From positions 242,715 through 306,714 of IMG/VR virus record IMGVR_UViG_3300027668_000008: 64,000 nt of DNA. The stretch is one strand, 5' to 3'. Of the stretch, positions 16,805 through 28,800 are shown one piece after another. The DNA comes from a virus. The position numbers were made by a program, and so were the translations under genes. Position 1 is the first letter of the stretch. The number at the start of each line of letters is the position of its first letter. The notes below the pieces were generated by a model. The model worked only from the letters and a program-made list of their open reading frames with translations, made no database searches and was not told the origin of the DNA.

Positions 16805-19800
16805 TGGCAAAACGTAAAACCTCAACCTTTCTCCCCAAGTGGCTACAAACAGATAAGAACAAAAAGTTCTTACATTCAACACTTGACCAGTTACTTAATT
16901 CTAAGAGTTTAGAAAGAGTAGATGGTTATGTGGGTCGTCGCTTTGGACCAAGTTACAGTATTCAAGATCCTTACTTGTCCACTGTTGGTCAGTTTAGAAA
17001 TTCGTATCAGCTCGAACCAAGTATTGTATATAAAAATATAGATGGTGAAGTACAAACACTTATAACATATGATGACTTACTTAACGGCATTAAAGACAAT
17101 GGCGGAAGAAATACTAAACATAGTAGATTGTTCGAACAAGAGTATTATAATTGGGAAGGCTTTGTTGACTATGATAAGTTAATTAACTTTGGCGAGTACT
17201 ATTGGTTACCAGCAGGTCCTGGTACTGCTAACATTTCAGCAAGTGAAGTTCCAACAACACAAGACTTTACTGTAAAAAGTAATGCAACAAATTATACACT
17301 AACACCTACATACGGTGTTACAAAGAATCCAACTATCTATTTGGTACGTGGCGGTAGTTATACTTTTGCAGTTGACCAAACTAATCCTCTATGGATTCAA
17401 ACAGAATTAGGCACAACAGGCAAAAGTGCAATTAGTTTTAATAGAAGCACAAGAGATGTTTACGGAGTTACGAACAATGGTACTTCTGATGGAACAATTA
17501 CATTCTCTATACCACGCTCAACAGACCAGGAGTTTTTTACTAAAACAGTTACTAATGTTGCTAACGTTGACTTACGTTGTACAAAATACACATACGAAAG
17601 TTTAAATGGAGCAAGTGAAGAAACAGTTAGACTAGCAGGTGGAGTTGACGGGCAGTTATATATAGAAAACAAAACTATAATATTTAATGCACCTACTACA
17701 TCTTCAACTGCATGGCCCAGCACATACAGTGACGACGACAAGTTTCAAGTATTTAGAATACTTGTAAGTGGCGGAGTAATTAGTTTACAAGGTGTTACAA
17801 GTATTGCAACAAATAACAAAGTACAAGTACAAGAAGGTAGTTTGTATAGTACTATGGAATTCTACAGAACTAGTGACGGTACATCTTTAACACAAGTACC
17901 AGCCGTAACTGCACCATTAAGCACATTTTATTATGTAGATGCTAATGACAGTAGTAAGTATGGCGAGATTAAAATACTAGATGCAACTACAAAAATTATT
18001 GATGTTACTACTGACATCATTGGTAAAAAGAATTACACTGCACCAAACGGTGTTGTACTTACTAATGGTATGCACATACAAACTGACACAACAGTAAGTC
18101 CTGTAGCATATCAAAATACAAAATATATTGTCGACGGAGTTGGAGACGGTATTATTTTAATACCACAAACTGACCACGTTGCATACGAATTAAAAACAAG
18201 CACAACAAAAGATTATATCATTAGTGGTAGAGGCAGTGCTGATAAAAATGCTTGGGCAAGAAATAATAACTGGTATCATAAAGATGTTATTATGACTACT
18301 GCAAAGTACAATAAAGAAAATGCAGTAATTGATCAAAACAATAGAGCAAAACGTCCTATTATAGAATTCAAACGCAACCTAGCAATGTTTAATTCAGGAA
18401 ACACAAATGCAGGTGGAGTTGACTTAATTGATACAACTATTACTGACGCATTAAGCAATATTAATAACGGACCTACATTTAGTATTGACGGTACAACGGT
18501 AACTAACGGGATGAAAGTTATTTTTACTGCCGACACAGATGTAGAAGTTAGAAATAAAATTTACACAGTTGAGATTGTTGACTTTCAAGAAGACAGTATT
18601 AACGAAGTTAGACTAGTGCCAAGCACAACAAATATTATTAGTAATGACCAAGTTGTTGCTAAAAATGGTGTTACACGCAAAGGTAAAACTTACTGGTTCG
18701 ACGGTGACATATGGACTTTAGCACAACAAAAAACATTTGTCAACCAAGCACCACTATTTGATGTATTTGACAGCAACGGTAAAAGTTACGGAGCAAGTAC
18801 AACTTACAAATCTTCAAACTTTGTAGGTAGTAAATTATTTGCTTACGGTTTAGGTACAGGCTCAACACTTGACACTGAACTAGGCTTTGCACTAAAGTAT
18901 AAAAACTTTAGCAACATTGGTGACATTGTTTTTGATAACAATTATAGTACTGATACGTTTACACATACATTGACTACTGGAAGTGTATCTAAAGATGTAA
19001 GTACAGGATTTGCTAAACTTACTAACAGTAGTAAAACAGTGAGTTATATCGATGGATGGACAAAGGTATTAAATGCAAGTACACAATACCAAGTTATAAC
19101 ATACATTGCTAACGGCACTGCTAAACAATTTGAAATTGGCGTTGCTCCTAAAATAGGAACACTGCCTGGTAATATTGTTTTCACAGGTAGTACAGAAATT
19201 AAAACAGGTTGGGAATATAAATTAAAAGACGGTAGACACGTTATCGAGTTTACTACTGCTCCTACATTACAAACACAGTTAACACTTAAAGTATTATCCG
19301 ATGATGCAACAGAGTTTGGTTACTACGAAGTTCCAACTAATTTAAGTAACAATGCATTTAATAAAAACTTTACTGACATTACATTAGGACAAGTTCGTAA
19401 TCATGTTAGTGAAATTATTAAAACTGTTACTGACTTCACTGGTGTATATCCAGGAACAAGTAACCTAAGAGACGTGGGTAGTGTTGGCAAATTTGCAGGT
19501 AATATTTTGCACCACTCGAGTGGATTAGTACTTCCAGGATTGTTCCTACAAGAAGATCATTTAAATATTACTAGTGCAATTAAGTATTCGTCGAGTGAGT
19601 ACACAAAGTTTAAACAGAAATTTGCATCAGCGGCTGAGACATTAGACTTAGATTTTAGTGATATTCCAACAGATGTTGATAAAATTTTAGCAAGTATTAA
19701 TAATACAAAAAGTAGTGTGTTTGCATTTTACACCAGTGACATGGTTGGACACGGTACTAATAAAAAGAATTACACTTACACTGTAATTGATAACCGAATT

Positions 19801-22800
19801 AAAAGTTATCAAATGGGAACAATATTTAATCCAACGGCTAACACTAGTCGTTCGGTACTTGTTTACATTAATGGTGTACAAGCAGTACTAGGCAAAGACT
19901 ATACGTTCAACGCAACAAGACCTGCGATTGAAATGGTCAACGAGCCAGCACTGAACACAATAATTAAAATTGTTGACTACACAAGCACAGTTGGAAATTA
20001 TATTCCAACTACTCCAAGTAAGATGGGTATGTATCCTAAGTATGAACCAATTAAGTTCACAGACGGTACTTACGCAACTGACCAAGTTATGATACAAGGA
20101 CATGATGGTAGTTTAACAAAAGCATACGGCAATGTATTAGATGATGTTATTTTAGAACTTGAAAAAAGAATATACAATAATATTAAAGCAACATACAAGC
20201 CAGATGTATTTGACGTCAATTCAGTAGTACCTGGAAAATGGCGTGATACTGGATATTCAAGAACAGAGCACCAAGTGGTGTTAAGTAGACACTTTTTACA
20301 GTGGTCAATCAAAAATAGAATTGACTGGAGTACACATACTGGTTACGACAGAGGTAACGAGTTCACGTGGAACTACAACAAGATGGCAGACAAAATAACT
20401 AAAGAAATTTTGCCAGGCGGTTGGAGAAGCATTTATAAACATTATTACGACACAGATAGACCACATACTCATCCGTGGGAGATGTTGGGCATTACTGTTA
20501 AACCAACATGGTGGGAAACATTATACGGCCCTGCTCCTTACACAAGTGGCAATACTGTATTATGGGAAGACCTACGTGACGGTAAAATTTATAACCCAAC
20601 TACAAAAACATATACTGTAAACGCAACTTACAAAAGAGCAGATTTACTAGAAATGATTCCTGTTAGTGAGAACGGTGCTTTACTCAGCCCGTGGAAGTCA
20701 CTAGCAACAGGAAGTACAGTTTACGAATTAAACGACAAATGGGCAGTAGGTGATGGCGGATCGGCTCAGCAGGCTTGGGAAAAGTCGAGTGAGTATCCGT
20801 TTGCATTACAAATTTCCAATGCAGTAATGAGACCCGGTAAATGGTTCAGTTTAACATATGACACTGATGTTGTAAAAAGAACAACAATTACAAACAACAT
20901 TGTAAGTATTAATACTAACAAGCAATTACAACGAAGCGACTTTAAAACTCCTTTAGTAGACCGAGACATTGTTAATGGATACAGTTTTTATATTGCTAAC
21001 CACTTAATATTCTTAGGTGTTGCACCAAGTGTACTACAAGATGTTATAGCAAAGGTTGATATTAATTTAGCAGTAAAGTTAAGTGGATACACAGATAAGA
21101 AATTTTTAAAGATACTTGCAGAACAAGTTAGTCCAAATGCAGTTAGTGAAAACGTTATGATCCCAGACGAGGATTATGATTTAGTTGTTACTAAAACAAG
21201 TCCAATTATTAGTGCTCCTTATAGTGGTGTAATTGTACAATCAACTGATAATGGCTTTGCAATATACGGATACAATATGAATGATCCGGTGTTTAATGTT
21301 ATCCCAAGTAGACAATCTAAAAACATTAACATACACGAAGTTTTAACTGAACGCTTTATTGAATACAAAGACATCGAAGAGGAAGTACTAACTGTCCCAT
21401 ATGGAACAGAATTAAGTACACCACAACAAGTATTTGACTTCTTGGTAAGTTATGGCAGATACTTAACATCACAAGGTTATGACTTTGATAATAATAGTGA
21501 ACAATTGGCTAGTGGTGTTGAAGTTGCTAACTGGACAATGGCTGGTAAAGAATTTGGTTATTGGGCACAACAGCAATGGGGAACAGATGCAGTTATTACA
21601 TTAAGTCCTGGTGCAAACAGATTGACCTTTAACAGAGAAGATAGTATGGTTGACAGTTTAGTTAATCACTACAATGGCAAATCAGTAATGAACCAAAGTT
21701 TTGAAAACTTAACTATTGATAAGTTTAAAACAAAACGTGAAGATGGACAATTTGAACTTATACCCGAAGCAACAGTTGGTGGTATTTTCTTTGCTAATCT
21801 TAAAACAGTACAATACGAACACACACTTGTTCTTAACAACACTACTATCTTTAATGATGTTGTATACCAGCCAGAGCTTGGTAACAGACAAAACAGATTG
21901 AAACTAGTTGGTTGGAGAACAGGAGATTGGGACGGAAGTTTAACAGCACAAGGCTTTATTCTTAACCAAGGTAAAGTTGACCTTTGGATACAAAATACAG
22001 ATTACGCAAAAGGCGAAATCATTAAAAACAACGATAAGTTGTATACTGCAAGTGAAAGTCACACAAGTGGACTATTATTTGAATATGAAAAGTGGACACC
22101 TACTGATAGTTTCAAATTAGGATTACTTCCTAACTGGGACACCTTAGGCGGATCATTTGAAACATTCTATGATACTGACACAGTGAACTTAGAAGGTGAC
22201 CAAGACAGATTTGGCAAGAGTTTAATTGGATATCAAAGTAGAGATTATTTACAGAACCTTGGACTTGATGATACTTCACAAGTAAAATTCTATCAAGGTA
22301 TGATTAAAGAAAAAGGTACAAGCAATGCTATTAATAAATTGCTTCGTGCTAAACTAGACAACACTACTTCAGATATTAATATGTACGAAGAGTGGGCAGT
22401 GCGTGTTGGTGAATACGGTGGACTTGATATTAACAAGCGGGTTGAAATGAACCTTGTTGGTGACGACATCACAGGCAATCCAACAGTAGTACACACTGTT
22501 AACAGTATTGAAGATAAAATAGAAGGCGTTAAAAACTTATTAACAACCGAGTTTCACAAAGCACCTCCGGCTATCGAAAGTACTTGGGTACCCACAAATG
22601 ATGTTGTAGGTCTTCAAGGAGAAGTATTACCTTACACAGGTTATGCTAAAATAACTGATGCAGATGCTACGTTGTTTAATATTACACAGTACGCAAACTT
22701 AGACAGCAACTTAACTTCGATGAAGATTGGTTACCACTTATACGTTGCTAATGATGACAATTTAGATTGGAATTTCTATTATTTAGATATTACAAAAGAT

Positions 22801-25800
22801 GTTGTATTAACTGCACAAGCAAGTGACAACAACACAATACTTTGGACAACTAAAGAACACCACAGTGTGTTAAAAGATGATATACTTGTTATTAAAGGCA
22901 TGGGTAATGCAAACGGTGTACACAGAGTATTGAGAACAACGGGATTAAAAAGTTTTGAAACTAACGAAACAAAAGCAGATTTAGATGCAACTGGCGAAGT
23001 AAGTGTTTTAAAATTTAGAAGTATTAGATATGCAACAAGTACAGACTTGTTAGGATATACACCTGCTAATGGTTGGAAACTTAACGACAAAGTGTTTATT
23101 GATAAAATAAGCAATGCTGGTTGGAGCGTATTCCAAAAGTCAAACGAATTTAAAAATACTAGAAACTTAATACCAAATAACTATGCTTATGTAGATGGCA
23201 AGATGGGTACTAGTATTGCAGTTAACGAAACTAAAGCACTAGGTGTATTTGGATATCCAGACTACGGAACGTATGGTGCGTTTGTTGCCTACATACCAAA
23301 CACTGAAGGATCATTAGCAGAAGCAAAAGTAATTGCTCCTCCACAAGATAACAGGTTTGCAGGTTTTGGACACAGCATAGATATTATTAACGAAGACTTT
23401 GCAGTTGCAAGTAAAACAAGTGTAGGTTGTCCAGAAGGTAACATACACATTTACAACCAAGACGGTGCAACGTACAATGTAATTTTTGCATGGTCACCTC
23501 CGAGTATAACAGGTACTTCAGACTTAAACGTTAAGTTTAGTGATGATGGAAATACATTAGTTGCAGGTGCTCCGGGTATCAGTAAAGTCTATGTCTTTAA
23601 CAAAACAACTAATACAAGTGTACTTACAACCACAGATACATTTACAGGTGATAATAGTACAGTAGCATTTACAACAGCACTAGCACAAGATGACAGTGTT
23701 GTATCAGTTGCAGGTGTTGTAAAAATACAACACGAAGATTATACACTTGCAGGAACAACATTAACATTTGTTAATGCTCCGGCAACTGATGCAGAAATAC
23801 TTGTTAAGTCAGGTCCACAATGGACATTAAAAGCGACTATAACAGGAACAGCAAGTACAGAATTTGGATTTGCACTAGATGTTGATAATACTGGATCAAA
23901 CATCATTATTGGTGCTCCAGCAGAAAACACTACATATACAAACGAAGGTGCAGTATATGTTTACAGTAAATATTCAACGACAGGATATGCACAAACACAA
24001 AAGTTTACTACTACACTTGCTAACGTAGACGGACGTTACGGTGAAAGTGTTGCTTGTAGTAAAGACTTTACAAAACTATTTGCAGGTGCTCCGGGTTGTA
24101 ATAGATTCGAAAGAGCAAGTGGGCTAGTTACTAAACATGGACTCTTAAGCACCCCAACAAGCTCACACACTGGGCCCGAGCATACAACTACTACAACTGG
24201 GTCCATTAGTATAAACGGAACAACTGTTAATATTAGTGGTATTACAGTAGATGCTATTGCTACACAAATTACAAATGCAAACATTACAAACATTACTGCA
24301 TCTGCTACTTCTAATAGATTAACTATTAAAAGTTCAGACAAAGTTAATCAACTTATTATCGTTAATATATCAGGTAATGCATTTAGTGATGTAATTGGAG
24401 ATCAATTTGGATCAGTACAAAACATTGTACAAAATGCTAAAACTGATGGACAAGAGTTTGGTAAAACTATTGCTATTAATACAACCGGTACATTACTAGT
24501 TGTAGGTGCTCCTAAGAGTATGTACAATGCGACAATGTCGTTTGATACAACGGGTACAAACTTTGATAGTAGCAGTACATTATTTGAAGATGCTACAAGC
24601 AGAGGTGGTAACGTTTATTCTTACCAAGAATTAGATAGCAGTTACATACAAACACAGAAATTTACAAATAATAACATTGATGCTGATGACCAATTTGGTA
24701 CAGCAATACAAGTACTAGACTCAAACGATATCTTTATTGGTATGCCAAATGACGACAAGTCGGGCAGTGTTACTAACACAGGTAGAGTTGTAAACTATAG
24801 TTCTTCAGAAAACGTATTTACAATCCACGAGAAAGAAGATGCGTTAGTAGACACAACAAAAATTAATCGTGTGTTTAGTTACGATAAGATTAAAAACGAA
24901 GTTATTAATTACTACGATTGGATTGATCCTATTAAAGGAAAGATATCAGGAGTAGCAGATGAAAACATTGATTACAAAACATTATGGGATCCATCTACAT
25001 ACGCAAGTGAAAACGCAACAACTTGGGGACCGGATCAAGTAGGCAAAGTATGGTGGGATTTATCCACTGTCAAATATGTTTATGCAGAACAAGGTGACTG
25101 GGCATATAGAAGTGCGTTCTGGGGAAGTGTATTTCCTGGAAGTAGTATAGATGTTTACCAATGGATCGAAAGTGATAAACTACCAAGTGCATATGATGGC
25201 ACTGGGCGAGTATATAATACTGCATTGTACACAACTGTTTCTAAAATACAAGGAACAGTAGTTAAGAATAGATACTTCTATTGGGTTAAAGGTGTACTAG
25301 ATATAGCAGAAAACAAAACTAAAAGTATTAAAGATGTTACAGACATCTTAATAGACCCACAAACGTTTGGACTAAAGTATGTAGCATTCACAGGTAAATC
25401 TGATGTTGCATTATTTAACTTTGCTTCTGACATAAAGAATTCAGGAACAATTCTTGTCGTTGACTATGATAAAACTAAAAACGATAAAATCATTCATAAC
25501 GAATGGGTGTTGTTAAAAGAGAATGTTGCAGATGCAACTCTTCCTCAAAACTTTAAGAGGAAGTTACTAGATAGTTTAGTCGGTGCTGATAGTCAAGGCA
25601 ATGCCGTTCCTGATAACTCATTAAACGCAAGTGAAAAATATGGTATACAGTTTAGACCTAGACAAAGTTTATTCATTAACAGAATGGCGGCTTTAAAGGA
25701 ATTCTTAACAACTGTTAACACAGTAATGCAAAAACAAACTGTTGCATTAACTAGAGATATTAGCGACTTGTTATTAAAAGACCCAGAACCAAAACTGGCG

Positions 25801-28800
25801 ACTGGCGACTGGAATCAAAAAGTTGCAAATAATACAGAACTAGGATTTGTTCGTGTTAAAGAAAAACAAACAGGATATAAAGTATTAGTAAGCATAGATT
25901 CAACTGTACAAAACAGATGGGCTATCTACACTTTAAAAGCAGACAACACTTGGGTACTAGATAAGTTACAAGGCTATGACGTTAGTAACTACTGGACATA
26001 TAGTGATTGGTATGCAACTAATTTTAATGCAAAAACATACATTGATTACAGTGTTGCACTTAAAAAAGATTTAGTAGACATTGTTCCGCTTACCGGGCAG
26101 ACAGTCAAAATTGAAAATGGTGGTAACTGGGAGTTATTATACTGGAGCGGAACTGAATACACAACAGTGGGTATTAAGAATGCTACAATACAAATTAACG
26201 AAGGCATTTGGAATTACCAATCAACACGTTATGGTTTCTCAACAGAAGTTTATGACTTCCAACTATTTGACCAAGAGCCACAAATTGAAACTAGAAAAAT
26301 TGTTGAAACAATACTAAACAAAATATTAATTGGTGATCTATCTCTAGCGTCTAACCAAACAGTGTTTGCAATGATATACTTTATATTAGATGAACAACCT
26401 TTTGTAGATTGGTTATTTAAAACTTCGTTCATCGGAGTTAATCATAAGATTAGAGCACTTGATGCCTTGCCATACTATCGTAAAGATAACCAAACGTATG
26501 TTAGTGACTTCATTGCTGAAGCAAAGCCTTACAGAACAAAAATTAGAGAGTATATCTTAAACTATAACAATACTGATCCTTGGACAGGAGATGTAACTGA
26601 CTTTGATGTAAGTAGTCATTACGATACAGAACTTGGTTATTACAGGAAGCCAGATGGTAATGTAGAAGGAGATAGTGACAAGTTGTCTAAGGGATTTAAC
26701 AAGCCTTGGAACGATAATCACACACATGAGATTGGTAGTATATCAGTTAACAATGGCGGATCAGGATACAACTTTGTACCAACTGTAACTATTACAGGCG
26801 GCAGTGGGTCAGGTGCTAAAGCAACTGCAACTGTTGAAAGTGGTGTTATTACTGCTATTAATGTTACTAATCAAGGTACAGGATATATTACTACACCTAA
26901 TGTTAGTATTGCTACAAGCACAGGTACAACAGCAAGTGCATACGCACAATTACGAAATTTAAAAGCACGTTCGTTTGATACTACTGTAAAGTTTGATAGA
27001 CTTGCATATACATCAAACATTAAAGAATGGGTAGCAAATACGGCATTTACTTCCGGAGATAAGATTACATATCAAGGAGAAGCATATACAGTCAATGAAG
27101 ACTTTACAAGTAGTGCAACATTTACTAGTGACAGTTTAACTGTTATATTAGATGAAACGTTTGCAAACGCAATGGATAGAACTATTGCATTCTATATGCC
27201 TACTGACAAACAACCTGCAAAAGAATTAGAAAACATTTTCTACGGAATCGATTATCCGGGTAACAGAGTTTTAGGACCAGGCTTTAATTTAAATCCAGGA
27301 ATGGATAGAGCCGGATTTGACCAAGCACCGTTTGACAACTTTGAGATAGGTGCAGAAGGTATTCCAATGGTTAGTGGAGTTGCTGACAGTCATATTAGTA
27401 GCAGGTTCGGAGATTCGTTACTAGGTACACGACCAGAAGATATTGATATTGTAGGTGGTAAGTTTGTTGACCAATACAACTCACACGCACCAGAAGAATT
27501 TATACCAGGCAGAGTATTTGATAGTTTGGATATGGAAATTTATCAAACACCTACAAGTGAGTTTGGTGGCACTGATGGATTAAGTCCAAGAATAGATGTT
27601 ATTAAACATACAGCAGATGGCACAAAAACAAGATTTAGTTTCTTAACAAGTGATGGAAAACACAATGTAAACTTATTAGTGTATACGTCACAGACAGGTA
27701 AAGTACAACCAGACGAATATGCACTTGACTTTGCAACATTTGAAATTGTATTTACAAGTGCTCCAGCAAACGGAGACATCATTGATATCATTAGTATGGG
27801 TAACAGTGGTGAGAATATGATTTTAGATTATATACTAATAGGAGACGGTGTTGATGCAAAATACAATCTTCCAATTAGTGCCAGCATTGCTCAACAGGCA
27901 TTAGTACTAGTTAATGGTGTTAAAAAAGCAAATCAAATTAACAATGTTAACTTAAGAGCAGAATTAGAATTCACAGGCGGCTATAAGCCGGCAGTGGGTG
28001 ACCACATACATATATTTGTATTCAACTTAAACCCAAGTACAAGGATTGCTTATTCACATATAGGGCAAGAGATCTTTACTATGGATGGTAGTACTAGGAC
28101 ATTTACCCTAGCGAATGAGCCTTTATACGAAGGTCCTGTTGATGCTAAAATTTATGTAGAACTAGCAGAGGAACGTCTACGTCCTGCGGTATACACATAC
28201 GCAACTGGTGACGGGACAAAGACAAACTTTGCTTTAACAGAGAATGCAGATATTGACCACGCATCGATATCGCAATCAGATGTTACAGTGTTCAGTAATG
28301 GAGCGGGAGTCGTTAGCGGCTGGACGCTTGTAGATAATGCAGGTGTCAAGGAAGTACAATTTTCTGTCGCTCCATTAAGTGGTTACAAATTAGCATTTGG
28401 TGATACTACAAATGCAGAGTACACAGTGTCGAGTACACAGATTACATTAGCAAGTGGATTAACTATTACAAGTGGAATTAAATTAAACGTAACAACGTTT
28501 AGTAGCCATAATGTTTTAGACATGACATCACAAACGTTTAAAGGTGCAACTGCTTCAGCAGTAGTATTAGCAAGTGGTTATGATAGTTCACCATTTGATG
28601 GCTCTGTGGCATTTGATACACCAACTACACAAATTATTAATACACCAACATATACATTATATAGAACACCTACAAATGCAAACTATCTGTGGGTTAGTAA
28701 AAATGGAATACGTTTAAGTGTAGGGCAAGACTTTGAAATTGAAAACGGACAACTTAAATTAATTGCAACGATTGCCGAAACAGATATTATTGTAATATCA